A stretch of DNA of 64,000 bases from Haliclona indistincta (lineage: Eukaryota > Porifera > Demospongiae > Haplosclerida > Chalinidae). Positions 33,571 to 45,521 of the stretch are shown here, piece by piece (the first letter of the stretch is position 1; every line of letters begins with the position of its first letter). The DNA lies in NCBI GenBank assembly GCA_964017065.1, contig OZ024787.1, forward strand, positions 2,126,658 through 2,190,657, written 5' to 3'. Under the pieces are notes generated by a model. The model was not told the origin of the DNA. It saw nothing but the letters and a program-made list of their open reading frames with translations, and did not search any database. Position numbers and translations under genes: made by a program.

Positions 33571-34353
33571 GGGCAAGTGGAAAAGCCGGATACGAAGGAA
33601 ACGAACGTGGACGCGGAAATGAACTCGAACGCGGACACGAACACGAACTCAACATTGATTCAACTAAAATTCCGTGATTGTTGATACTATTACACTCATG
33701 CACCATTAGCATGTGCCCAATGAACAGAGAATACTGAAATGATGCAAAAAATTATAACCATACGGTGCTGATTTAATCTATACTCGCCACCATAGTCACA
33801 CGCCAATGGTCTCAGTGAGTAGACGTTGTAGTTTCTAGCTGAATTTTACGCTTGTTGTGCTACTAGCAAAATAATTCCACTGTGCAGTACTACTCATATG
33901 AGGTGGCGATAAAAAGCCAAGTACAAGAACAGTGCAATTGGTATATGCAATTCAATAACTCATGTCCAGGCCAAATCCACAAGAAACAAAATAATGCCGT
34001 AATCGGAACAGCTGAACCGCCAGCATGAGGAAGAATACAGACCAGTGTCGAATGTGCTAAGCAGGATTGACGGCACAACACATGCATATCCATAGGTTAT
34101 GATTGAATTGCCAGCATACCGATTGCAGTGATTTTTAAACTGCATCATTATCATACTGAACTGAAATCATCGTAATCGATGTCTGTGGCACTGTATGGTA
34201 TATTTTCAGCATCAGGTCAGTAGTTGAGCACATGATAATGGTGCATGATCTACAATCACAGCGATTTAGCTAAATCAATACTGAATTCGCGGGTTCGAGT
34301 TCGTTTCCGCGTTCGCGTTCATTTCCTATCGTATCCGGCTTTTCCACTTGCCC
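33571..34353. mobile_element. MITE-like element with 9-bp target duplication
   Basis: Terminal inverted repeats GGGCAAGTGGAAAAGCCGGA, flanked by ACACAGGAT on both sides (33562-33570 and 34354-34362). Removing the element restores a continuous ACACAGGATGGTGAAAA. Subterminal parts are rich in GAACGCGGA-type motifs. An 8-9-bp duplication fits hAT- or Mutator-like elements; no transposase seen. Confidence 0.8.
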
Positions 34354-35615
34354 ACACAGGATGGTGAAAAAACTCTGATTATATTATCGGAAGCAGAGAC
34401 GGTTGAAGAAAACAACCACAACCATTCTGGCACAATCACCGATGATTGTGTCCATTACACTTCCTTTGGTCACCATCACATCTCCGTCTAAGCATGAGAC
34501 AATAAATAATAACCTGCCAGTTTCTCTTCCAACAGAGTTGGCTGATTCTTTTGTTATCTCAATTCCACATTCATCTATAACCATACCATTACGTAGGGTC
34601 CGCAACTCGAAAAATCAACTTCTGATTTTTAGGTAGTTATACATCGAGGACTTACTGAAACTTAAACAATGGTGCATAGAAACCTCGAATCAAACCGTTC
34701 CCTTTCCAGCAGCAACTTTTTCCGCCGTCAAGCTGAGTCAGCAAATATATGACGTCATTAAAAGATTTGCTAGCTAGCGCTAGAATTCAAATTACTGTTC
34801 TGCAAACTTACACGTTTGTTCCCTGAGACCTTGCCGTTGGCTACGTGGCTGATAGCCATCAACAACTAGTAGCAGTTGTGAGGCAGAAGTTTGTTTTGAC
34901 AATAAGGTGAGCTAGAAGTAGTAACCTTAGAGTATTTATTCGTGGTTCTTGGTTGATCACCATGCATGTTGGCAAGAACGCTCCTAGGTGGGCTTTGTAG
35001 TACACTAGTACAGCTACCTGTATGCCAAGTTAGATTGATTATAAATGATGTTTGCCATCTGGCTGAAGTGAATGAAAGTGTGGGTTGGTATAATTAACCA
35101 TAAATTGCAAGCTTAAGTTATGCAATCATAATAATCTATGCTCCAATCACCACAGGCACTGCTGTGTACAAAAAAGGAATGCTCCGACATACCAGCAGCT
35201 AATTGAGCTGTTGGAGGAAGCTGAGCAGTTGGCAGACTCTGAACATTCATTAATATTGCAGAGCTTCTTACTATCAATTTTTTTCCTTTTTCATTTCAAA
35301 TAAATGTGTATAACAACCAGTGATAATTATAAGAAGAAAAGAGAAGAGACTTTAAATATGAGAGAGAATGAGCTGACTTAATAGAAACAGGGAGACTATT
35401 CCATTTCACGGCTGTACCCACACATCAAGATTGGAAGGCCAGGACAATTTCTGGAAACAGTACACTGGATAAATAGTCCACTCAACACTGGCAGAATATT
35501 TCTATGAATCTTATCTAGTTAAAGAGTGGAGGCCTCGAAGTAGGAACCCAGGCACTTCTCTGTCTGCAGGTGTAATAAATAATTATTAAGTTGATACAAT
35601 CATGCCACAGTACAC

Positions 35616-37430
35616 AAGAAAATTAAAAAGATTTCTATCGAAATCAAAAGGATGTAGGGTTGTGTAATCTACCACTGGTCCACAATGTAAACTAACAAGG
35701 AACAAGCATGGAATGGTAACACGATTGACTTGCTAACAGACCATAGATCCCTACATCAGTGGCTGCTGTAGTTGACTATAGCTAGTTCAGCTTAGCTTGT
35801 TGCTGTTGACTGACACCTAACGTGCATTCAGCTTGTGACAGCTTATGTACAGCCACTGATGTAGGGATCTATGGTCTGTTAGCAAGTCAATCGTGTTACC
35901 ATTCCATGCTTGTTCCTTGTTAGTTTACATTGTGGACCAGTGGTAGATTACACAACCCTACATCCTTTTGATTTCGATAGAAATCTTTTTAATTTTCTTG
36001 TTTGTGTCCTTTTTTCTTTTTCAGTGAAGTACAGTTCAATATCATGTCATTACTGTGCCATCTTTGTTTCCACCATTGGTTTGGTTTTCCTGTTGTTGAT
36101 GGCTTTTCTTTATTATTAACAATTTAAACTTGTAGCTAAATAATTCTTATGCTGTAGATATCAGCTCGCCTACGCATGCATGAATACAGTGCATACGAGC
36201 CCCGCCCACACTTGTTTACGGCGGTTATAATTATCTGGCAAGGCAGAATGGTGATTCTGCGCTTGCTAGCTTACCGTTCTTCGAAGACTCCAGACAAATA
36301 TGTGTTCTCCGTGATCTATACGGCGTGGCGATACTCAAGCTTGTGCTTGGTCACGTGCGCTAACCACAGCTTGGTCACGTGCGTATTGCGCAATCACTCT
36401 AATTATTAAGGTGGCGGTGCAAGGACTTAATATTCAAATTATTCATAGTTACATGGTTATGTTCTTGTGGTTGAATAACTATTTATAAACAAACCGATCT
36501 CCCATAAGAGTATGGCAGAAATAATACACGGATGGTTTGTACACGTTTTCTCGACTTCTGAGCAAGAGATCGACGCGCTGTAAACGCAGTGCTATTCAGT
36601 AGCATCTTGCGCACAAACGTATAGAGCGAATTTTCGTAATAGCGCTTACTTTTTTTACAGCGTAGTTTTTTCTAGTGCACGAACGCTGCTTTGCTACCTT
36701 CGCGAACGAATATCGACAAATCGCTCTATACGTTTCTGCGCAAGATGGTACTGAATAGTACTGCGTTTACAGCGCGTCGATCTCTAGCTCAGAAGTCGAG
36801 AAAACGTGTACAAACCATGTAGCAGAAGCGAGGTCTTTTGTGCGTACCCGAGAGCGTCACCAGCTCGCCATAGTTGCACGGCAGGTAGTGTTAGACTTGG
36901 TCTAATCAATAAAAGCACTTTTGTGCATATATGCTAAGCAGAAAACAAGATGCAGCACATCAAAGTCCCCCATAAAATCATGCACCGCCCCCTTAATGGC
37001 GTCTAACACTTAGCTGACAATGGATCACGATCGAGAAATCGCGGAATTTATATCGCCGTTTCGCTAAAAACTAAGTTCAAAAGGCACATGCCAGGAGAAT
37101 TTCACGACTGTTCGTGGGTGTTTTGGTCTCGGCACTGCTCACGTAAAGGTGCTAGGCGAGTGGAAGAAAGAAGAAAGAAGAAGAAGAAAACGAAGATGAC
37201 GAAAGTCGATTTTCACCGTTTCCAGGTTCGTCACTTTAGTAACAATCTCGAGCAATCTCCTTGCTACTGTAAGATGGGGCAACGCCAGATAGCAGATTTA
37301 AGTGTCTTTGGACGTATAAAATTCATCACCAGGCGAAATATCAGCGTTTGAACGCTAATACATTGTATGTAGCCGCCATCTTGTTTTCTCGTTCAACCCT
37401 ACATAGGGAGACACTACCGTGTCTCCCTAA
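35616..37430. mobile_element. Dispersed repeat R, copy 3
   Basis: Same order as copy 2: foldback, two TCACGTGCG motifs, GAA-rich tract near 37165, terminal hairpin and CTAA. Here the hairpin reads GGAGACACTACCGTGTCTCC, a paired change relative to copy 2. It retains about 70 bp (37007-37080) missing from copy 2 and contains a nested TTAA element. Confidence 0.8.
36410..36992. mobile_element. TTAA-flanked foldback element inside repeat R copy 3
   Basis: Flanked by TTAA on both sides with ends GGTGGCGGTGCA and TGCACCGCCCCC. Arms around AGAAGTCGAGAAAACGTGTA pair across the middle. Copy 2 of repeat R has the empty site (CACATTAATGG near 32420), which supports insertion at TTAA. Confidence 0.85.
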
Positions 37431-38658
37431 TACAGTGTGAGATAGCATTGGATACATTCTAAGCTAGGACAATAATGCTTGGTATGGGCTGGGTAAGGGT
37501 ATAGTTTACTTACTTGTACCATGGCTCGGACTTCAAAGCCAGGATTTCCTGGCGAATATCCAGATATACCACAGGTGTGGTATATATATCTACAGGAAGT
37601 CATGCGACTCCAACGGGTCAAAGAGTGATCATTGATCCGAATGATTACCTTCCAAGAAAAAAGGAAGGTTGTGAGTCAACTCCACCCGAAAATGAAGAGT
37701 GTGCACGTGCACAGTATTTATACTACAAGATACTAGCTATAGTTATAGGGCTTGTTAGCACCATTAAATGCCCATTAGTATCAGCATGCAAGCTAGCTAT
37801 TCACATAAGCCACACCTTCTCGCTGCCATGTTTAATGTGGTTGCATGCATGCATTTCTTCCTATAATAATTATCACTGGTTGTTATACACATTTATTTGA
37901 AATGAAAAAGGAAAAAGTTGATACCGGTAGTAAGAAGCCTGCAGTAGTATTGAATGTTCAGAGTCTGCCAACCGCTCAGCTTCCTCCGACAGCTCAATTA
38001 GCTGCTGGTATGTCAGAGCAGTCATTATTTGTACACAGCTGTGGTGATTGGAGCATAGATTATTATATGATAGCAGAACTTAAGCTTGCAATTTATGGTT
38101 AATTATACCAACCCACACAGTCATTCACTTCAGCCAGATGGCAAACATCATTTATAATCAATCTAACTTGGCATACAGGTAGCTGTACTAGTGTACTACA
38201 AAGCCCACCTAGGAGCGTTCTTGCCAACATGCATGGTGATCAACCAAGAACCAATAAATACTCTAAGGTGACTACTTCTAGCTCACCTTCCTGTCAAAAC
38301 TAACTTCTGCCTCACAACTACTATACTAGTTGTTGATGGCTATCAGCCACGTAGCCAACGGCAAGGTCTCAGGGAACAAACGTGTAAGTTTGCAGAACAG
38401 CAATTTGAATTCTAGCGCTAGCTAGCAAATCTTTTAATGTCGTCGTATATTTGCTGACTCAGCTTGACGGCGAAAAAAGTTGCTGCTGGAAAGGGAACGG
38501 TTTGATTCGAGGTTTCTATGCGCCATTGTTTAAGTCTCAGTAAGTCCTCGATGTATAACTACTAAGCACCCTAAAAATCAGAAGTTGATTTTTCGAGTTG
38601 CGGACCCTACATTACGGTCACCAATTACCATTCAGACAGAAAAGGGTTTGCAGTTATA

Positions 38659-38886
38659 GTGAACAAGAGAGAACTTGAGGATGAGGAGGTTCTTTTTCTA
38701 TGGGCAATGCTTTGTGCAGCTGTAGACAATGACTTACTAGATGTGCTACTGGAACGGCTAGAGAAAAGCTATATTGCTCTCAGAGGCCATGCTTTTGCTG
38801 CCGGGCCATGGATAGAACAAACTAAAAAAAGAGTCACTTCAAAAAGTGGAAGTTTTAGGAGTAGGCTACAACAGTCTTCAGATTAG
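38659..38886 (+). other. Unrecognised exon-like frame
   Basis: A 75-codon frame after a TTGCAG acceptor-like site, acidic then basic (NKRELEDEEVLFLWAML, LLDVLLERLEKSY). It might be the last exon of a gene whose other part lies near 34364-34590, now split by the 4-kb foldback. I do not recognise the family. Confidence 0.25.
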
Positions 38887-39246
38887 TGTTATTATAATTA
38901 TTATTCATTGCGTATCCATTATCCAACATGGATGGCAAGCGCTAATGCGCAAATATTCGGAGTTGCCAATCCCTGTCCTACACTATACTATCTATGGTAT
39001 ATTCACACCACAGGCATGCTTAGCACGGCATTGATTTCACTCATCATCATACATCCATGCATGCTTATCATAGTTGAGTGATCGAGTATGTAGTGGACTG
39101 AGTAAGCACAAATCACTCATGCTTTAGTGCTCCTTTCGACCTGCACGTGATCAGAGACTTCCTGCTTTAGAATAATGTAATAAAAATTATACTCTTCTCT
39201 TTATTATTGTATTTATTTTTACAAAATATAATGGAGGAGTATTATA

Positions 39247-40021
39247 CTAATAGTAGTCATGGTTACTATCACCATGATGCATTAGTCTTGTTGGTATCGG
39301 TATTCTGCTCCCATGTGAGTGATCATGCACACTCTGCTGGCTTGCAACATGCTGTGACTGCACTTGCTGCAAGGTCAGATCAGTTGCACCTGTGAAGAAA
39401 CTCTATTCGGGAATCTCCAACAGAAATGCCGTTGGCAGTTGGCTCGGAGATTTCTTTCTTTATAGTTGTACTGGAGCTTGCTGACTTTTCCCAATTGATT
39501 TCGGTTTTTGTTGACTTTGGTCGGAATCGTCCAATCTCAATTTTTGTAGTCTTGAATCACTTGATCTCGGTTGCATTCTTGGTGATCTGGGTCGTAGTGA
39601 TCCATTGGTAGAATCGATTGGTCTCAGTAGAACTGAGCTGCTGCTGTTTCTTCCCGTATCCACCATACTCAACTGCTGACCTGGTCTGGTGTCAACTTCC
39701 TCTCGATCAGCAGCTGCTGATAACAGTATTTGTTTGGTGAGCTTTTGACGTGAATTGAAGTCTACATGTACATTAAAAGATACATTAAAATGTACATGTA
39801 CATTAAAACTCTTTGTTATGTCTTCGTTGAAACTCAGATAGTATTTGGTCCATAGCACTGAGCTCCCTCTTCCTTGGCTCATTTGCTTCTTTTTCTTCAC
39901 CTCTCTGGCATCTGAATATGTCCAGTATAGCCTTTGTGTTTCCTCAGCTGTTTCAGGAAAGTCCGGTTTTCTAGCTACTCTTCTCTTGAAGAGCCGGATC
40001 CATTTTAGTAGTTCATTATCC
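39247..40021 (-). pseudogene. Long-type mini-spectraplakin fragment (F), internally deleted
   Basis: L-type tail exon (39247 to about 39760) with a 1-nt insertion before the SRIP end, so the frame stops after KSIGKSQQAPVQL. It is joined directly to part of a spectrin-like repeat (about 39800-40021) with no GAR exons between. The repeat has further small indels. It probably belongs to the same S-L unit as E, now separated from it by the transposon block. Confidence 0.75.
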
Positions 40022-40024
40022 TGC

Positions 40025-40080
40025 TGATGCAACGGATGCCCTGGATTGAAGTGTAGTTAAACTTGGACATGTTGAAAATG
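40025..40080 (+). pseudogene. Relic of the GET4 3' end
   Basis: ATGCAACGGATGCCCTGGAT followed by TGAAGTGTAG closely matches the last GET4 codons and 3' UTR at 6030-6086. It lies at the 3' side of gene G as GET4 does for gene A, showing that the duplicated block included the end of GET4. Confidence 0.7.
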
Positions 40081-40084
40081 CAAA

Positions 40085-40560
40085 CTGCGTGATGTGTGTT
40101 ATGAAGTAGTGTGAGAGGTGCTCTAAAAAGGTCAAATCAAGTTTAATTGCAACAGATGACTTTACCTGAAAAAACTCATTGTTTTTCAGCGCCCTCCCCA
40201 CTAAACGTACAGCACAGAGGGAATTTTAAAGTGGAGAGTCCCCCGTTAATCCACAGGGTTCAAAGGGGCGGAGCCCCTCAGCACTTTCCTCATTTTTAAG
40301 GCTTCAGGAGAATGTGGTCTAAACTATGCTGTTTGGTCACCTGGACACCATCACGTTTTTGTATCAGTCACCAGGGCTAAATGAAGACCAAAATTCACAG
40401 TGCTAGTTTTGAACAGCTAGCATACTGCATAATGCAAAAAATAGCTAGAAAAACTGTCAGTTTAGAGCATGTCAATTTTTTCATCAAAATAATTCGGGGA
40501 AATAAAGGGTTAAACTATGTAAAAATGACGCTATTTTGTGGTAATGTACATCACATCTTG
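40085..40560. other. Non-coding segment between GET4 relic and gene G
   Basis: About 480 bp with no counterpart downstream of gene A. No convincing frame; it may be an inserted repeat, but no terminal repeats are evident. Confidence 0.4.
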
Positions 40561-40673
40561 GCAGCAGTATAGACTTGTGTTAAATTTAAGTGTCGTTTTC
40601 ATAAGGTACTGTACAAGTATAGTTCCGTCTTATTTTGGTATAGGTCCTAGGTCGCAGCTGAGAGTTCTTGGTC

Positions 40674-43600
40674 TTAATATTTGCGGTGACTTTGAGGAGA
40701 TCTCGGCAGTTGAGGAGATCTGGGTGGTTGATGAGGAGATCTGGGCGGTTGATGAGGAGATCTGGGTGGTTGATGAGGAGATCTGGGCGGTTGATGAGGA
40801 GATCTGGGCGGTTGATGAGGAGATCTGGGCGGTTGATGAGGAGATCTGGGTGGTTGATGAGGAGATCTGGGTGGTTGATGAGGAGATCTGGGCGGTTGAT
40901 GAGGAGATCTGGGTGGTTGATGAGGAGATCTGGGCGGTTGATGAGGAGATCTGGGTGGTTGATGAGGAGATCTGGGTGGTTGATGAGGAGATCTGGGCAG
41001 TTGAAGAGATCTCAGTGGTTCAGATTGCGGTTGAGATTTCAATGGTTGTGGTCTTGATTGTGACAGTCTTGAAGAACTGACTTCAACTTCCTCTTGAACA
41101 GACAGTGATGGAACAATGGTTTTATCACAAGTTTTATGGTGCTGACGCGGACCTAAATAAGTTCATAAGCATAGCACAGTTATTATGAAGTTTTATCATA
41201 CTTGTTTTCCTGCAAGGATCATGCAGATCGAAGTATTCATTTAAACTTCTGTAACCTCCTCCCACATTTAACACAACTGACGTATTTGGAATATCAACAT
41301 ATATTCTGTTAGAATCTTTAAACTGCAAGTATGAAATTATTATCAAATTTTGCAATAGCAAATTAAATTGTGCTTACTTTGTACATACATGGAAGCATGC
41401 TCTGACCATCTTTGTAGTCACAATAGTGTTGTACTTCGAATTGTTCAGGACAACTGCACTTTTCAAGCTGTGCCTCTATCTGCAGTCACAAAAAACGAAC
41501 TTCTGATTTGTAACGTACTAACTAACATGCTTCTTTACCTGTGCATGTATTTCTTGTTGTTTGTCATCAAGTCTCTTGCAATGACAGAGTACTTTCTTTA
41601 GTCTCTCACGCTCTATTTCCATCAGTTCTTGAAGGTGCATCTCTAAGGCTTTCTCATAGCTGTTACAAGCGGTCTGGTACCGAGACCATTTCTGGAGGAA
41701 ATATTGCAGATTTGCAACACAGGATTCACAAAAAGTGCATTTTACCATTTCCAGTTCAGTAAATTGTGGAAGCTGAAGATCTATTTTATGTCTCTGTTGA
41801 AATTCAGTTAACTCTTTCTCCATTGCACCAATCTCTTGCAAATCCTTCTCTTTCTCTTTTTCTTTTTCTTTTTGTTCCTTGAGCTTGTCCAGCAACTGTT
41901 GCGTTTCTTCAATTGTTTCAGGCCGGAAGTCACGACTTGCCAGCTCGTCTTGCTTGGTAGAGATCCACCTTTGTAATTCATTGCAGTCAGCTGAATACTT
42001 TTCAGGATCTATTGGTGGTACAGGAGCCTGCACATGTTAAGGTAAATGCTGTAATACTGTACATTGAGTACTCCTTGTAGACACTCCTAAACTAAGGACA
42101 CCATGCACTAGCAAGTACACCGCATTCGATCACAATACATTTTATCTTAAAACCTCTGAAATCTATACAATTTTTTGTGTCCCAAGGGTGTCTGGATTAG
42201 AGAGGTTCCTCTGCATTTTTACTATTACTAAAGTACAGTAACACTCATAAGCAAACGCTCTGTATGCGCTATCAATCACGAGTGCGAGTATTGTATTGTG
42301 TATGCGCTGGTAAACTATGAGTCATTCGAGAGCTGCTTGCTTCAGGTTTACATGCACGCCTAAATTTGCTCGTGAGCGGTATTGTAGACTAGCGGTGTAC
42401 CTACCATGTTAGAGAAGACATCCTTGAGCTGTGATACATACATCACTATTAGCTGATTTAGCTCTTCTGATGGATGAGACAAATGCACATCTGCATGTGT
42501 ACATGCATGCAGAACAAGGAAACGTACTTGAACAAATTACGCATAATTTTTTTTACCTTTTGGTTCAAATAGTCTCATGGTGTTACACTTATCTTCAGCA
42601 ACTGAGAAAGCTCTTTCAAGACAGTCCAGTGGTTGACTGAAGTCAAAGCTGGAATAGTCCAATAGATCCGGTCTGCATAAAATAATTATGACCAAAGTTT
42701 TTATCATGACATGTATTCAAACAAAACAACTGCTCAAAAAATAATTATAGTTACTTGCCTGTGTTTGTTGATGATCGCACAAAAGGCTCTCCCATCAGAC
42801 CAAGAGTCCATAAAGTTTCTCACATCAACTCCATCGTAACCTCGAGTGACATTTTGTGCCCACTCTAAGAGAGCTGGCTTTGGTTGAACCACCTTAAAAT
42901 TGCGCATGAGCTTCCACACTAGACCTAGAGTGGCTACAGGCTTTCCTTTCACCAAAGCATCAGCTGAATTTCCGTCCATTCTAATCTATGCACAAGAATG
43001 AGAATATCTATCAACACACTGCATCCATGCATGATGGTAGCATACATTTCTGTCCAGATAGTCTAGTACTGTATGCATGTTCTGTTTCTTGTGAATGATG
43101 GTACTGCCCTTTTCACATGGCTGGAGTAAACAACAACAGCACTTGCTGTACATGTACTCAGTTAGTATGGAAGCTACATACCAGTTGCACTCCAGTGAAT
43201 AGTCTTAAGAGTCTTAATAGTTTAGTTCCATCCCTCAAATCTACGTACAAATCTTCAACTCTATCGGTATCGCCATCCTGTAGTGTAGAGACAACTAAAC
43301 ACGTGATCTGCAGCTTGGACAGTATACCGATATTGACCAATGAAAAAGATCGACTGTCACAGATTCAGCGGGGTTGCATCTCGGTGTGTATAGAGTGGTT
43401 TGATGATCCGGCCGAACATAGAACGGACAAAGAGAGAACAAGCGCCAAGTCCTTCCTTTTTGCAGGAAAATAAAACAACTTGGTGGAGCTAGCCAATCGT
43501 AAGTAAAATACTTTTTGTTCAAACTACTTTCAGCGTCAAAGATTAGTTTTGCTGGCAAGGACGCACAGGATCACGCCGCTGATCACGTTTCCAGGCCACA

Positions 43601-45190
43601 CATCAAGTTGAAAGAAGCCGGGCCCTGAGATGACGATAATTACGTAGGGCTCCAGTGCTTTATTGTGCAGTAGCAACCCTATCAATGCAAATTTTAAAGA
43701 TTTCACGAAACCCTCGGCGGCGTGTCATGCACATATCTAGCCTTCAAAGAATCAAAGTTGCTGCAAGTATTAGGTGGTTTGCAATTGCATCGCAGCAGAG
43801 ATCTGGTTTTCAGGTAGTACTGCTTAATGGCTATTGAAATTATAGGCTGTATCTATATTGAAACTGCACTGCTAACCAGAAGACAGCAAAGTGCTGACCA
43901 CTAGACAAGGTGTGCCAAGTGGGCGTGACCGTGAACGCTGAATAGGTAGCCATTGCTCTGGCTTTGATAGGCTTTTTCTTGAGATGTCTACGCACCCCCA
44001 GAGCTGTCCTGCAGTTTGGATGGAATCTACAAGTACCTAGGTAGTCAACTATGGGCGCTTTTGTCGTCAGACAGGTCAAAGACGGCCGTCAAGATCAGTG
44101 AGCCAGCCATAACTCGAGAACGAAAGCACTTTAGCAAAATCCACGAGTCACATTGCAAGCCATTGTCGTGCTAAGCCTGTTCATACCTTTACCGAGTTTC
44201 AGAAGTGAGCGATGGTCTCTGCAGCTCGTTGGACAGACAGAATGAACGAATGACAAACTGAGTACCGTAACCCTCGCGCATGCGCCGAGGGTTAATTAGT
44301 TAGGTTACTTAGGTATCAATACATTCTGCACAGCAAGCTTTATGAAGTTCATAAAACTTGCTGTGCAGATGTATTGATACATAACTAAGTAAAATCTGCA
44401 TCAGGGTTGGTACAGCACAATTTACAAATGCGCTGGAGACAGGTGTCCTAAGACCAAGTCTATTTTCGTCGCCGGTCGTCTCAGAGCCCCGCCCTCTTTC
44501 AATGTATGGCTTGCATAAAGATCGCTGCGACGTCGAAGAGCTTGGAAATCAGTCTTGACAGAGTGATCCTGTGCATCCTTACCAGCAAAACTAAGCTTTG
44601 GCGCTGAAAATAGTTTGAACAAAAATTACGATTGGCTAGCTCCACCGAGTTATTTCTAGTGTTTTTATTTTCAGGCCTCCAAAAAGGAACGATTTGGCGC
44701 TTCTCTGTTTGTTCGTTCTATGTTCGGGTCAAACTACTCTACACACCGAGATGCAAGCCCGCTGAATCTGTGACTGTCAATTTTTTCATTGAACACCGGT
44801 TGAACACCGGCCTAAAATTTATGACAGTGTACAATGTATTTGTCGCAGCACCGAGCAGTGCAATATGCTACAAGATAGTTACGTTAATCTTGGTGGACAC
44901 GGAGCTGCTTCTTTTGAGCTCTAAAATTTCCACACTCACAGGTGTTTCATGCATCAGCCAATCAACCATCTACATGTATGCATCTGCATAAGCAGCTGGA
45001 GCGGCGATCGTTCGCGCGAGAACGAAAAATACAATCGTTTCGCGCGATCGTTCGCGCGAAACGATCGTTCGCGCGAGAACCTCCTTACCTCAGCTAAGCA
45101 TTTGTTGATCCACTTAGTAAACGCTGATTTCTGCAGTTGTTGATCGTAATCGTCTTCTCTGCGGTAACGTTTAGGGTCTTCGTCTGCCAT
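40674..45190 (-). CDS. Mini-spectraplakin, short type (gene G), with heptad-repeat tail
   Basis: Eleven exons: 45089-45190, 43182-43277, 43046-43120, 42759-42985, 42557-42672, 42405-42490, 41746-42027, 41539-41691, 41378-41479, 41202-41322, 40674-41152. They give a closed 612-aa frame. Domains are as in A: CH1-CH2 actin-binding pair, one and a half spectrin-like repeats, divergent GAR (KCSCPEQF, VVLNVGGGY) and a basic tail. Differences from A are in-frame: 3 codons added in exon 6, 2 lost in exon 3, 2 added in the first GAR exon. The tail is dominated by 13 copies of HQPPRSP. Exon 4 uses a GC donor. Intron 1 carries transposon Q. The sound frame through many small indels implies selection on the protein. 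Confidence 0.85.
40726..40998 (-). repeat. 21-bp coding tandem repeat, 13 copies (HQPPRSP)
   Basis: Exactly 13 x 21 bp inside the tail exon of G, encoding HQPPRSP. The only difference between copies is a C/T at one site (plus strand), which is synonymous (CCG or CCA, Pro). Genes A and E have looser SPQP-type repeats at the same place. Confidence 0.95.
43337..44791. mobile_element. Inverted-repeat element Q in intron 1 of G, with nested P
   Basis: Ends CCAATGAAAAAGATCGACTG and TCAATTTTTTCATTG are inverted copies. Sequence CTGTCACAGATTCAGCGG at the left pairs with CCGCTGAATCTGTGAC at the right. The P-type segment with CCCTCGCGCATGCGCCGAGG is nested at about 43680-44310. It matches the element in intron 1 of B. 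Confidence 0.7.
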
Positions 45191-45209
45191 GGATAGCTGA
45201 CAATAACAT

Positions 45210-45254
45210 TAATTTGGGCGTAACCTTAGCGTACTATTTGCAGTTATGACAACG
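45210..45254 (-). promoter_or_regulatory. Conserved upstream block of gene G
   Basis: Same AATTTGGGCGTAACCTTAGC and CAGTTATGACAACG block, immediately upstream of the G start codon. Confidence 0.5.
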
Positions 45255-45476
45255 AACGATTTTCATTGCAGTGTATTCCCACCACAGGCGTGCTTAGCAC
45301 GGCATTGATTTCACTCATCATCATACATCCATGCATGCTTATCATAGTTGAGTGATCGAGTATGCATGAGTAACGGAGTGAGCAAGCACTGACAAATCAC
45401 TGACTCATGTTTTAGTGCTACTGCACGTGATCAGAGACTTCCTGCTTTAGAATAAAGGAATAATAATAATTTTCTC

Positions 45477-45482
45477 TTTATT
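45477..45482 (-). terminator. Poly(A) signal AATAAA, gene H
   Basis: Minus-strand AATAAA about 40 bp past the H stop codon. The same CTCTTTATTATTG context is kept 3' of C and F. Confidence 0.6.
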
Positions 45483-45521
45483 ATTGTATTTAAAAAAAAT
45501 TAATAATGAAGGAGTATTATA

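Larger units (their letters stand above)
34596..38607. mobile_element. 4-kb foldback element with about 650-bp inverted arms
   Basis: The left arm (34596 to about 35256, starting GGGTCCGCAACTCGAAAAAT) is repeated inverted at about 37953-38607. Both ends abut TA, consistent with a TA target duplication. The interior includes repeat R copy 3, which carries a TTAA element. Unique interior (37432-37900) has a frame containing SHATPTGQRVIIDPNDYLPR that I do not recognise. Confidence 0.75.

Noticed and set aside
40538..41080. 180-aa plus-strand frame EEIWVVD and LMRRSGR frame
   Set aside because: Antisense and other-frame readings of the 21-bp repeat; the HQPPRSP minus frame joins the GAR exon in phase.
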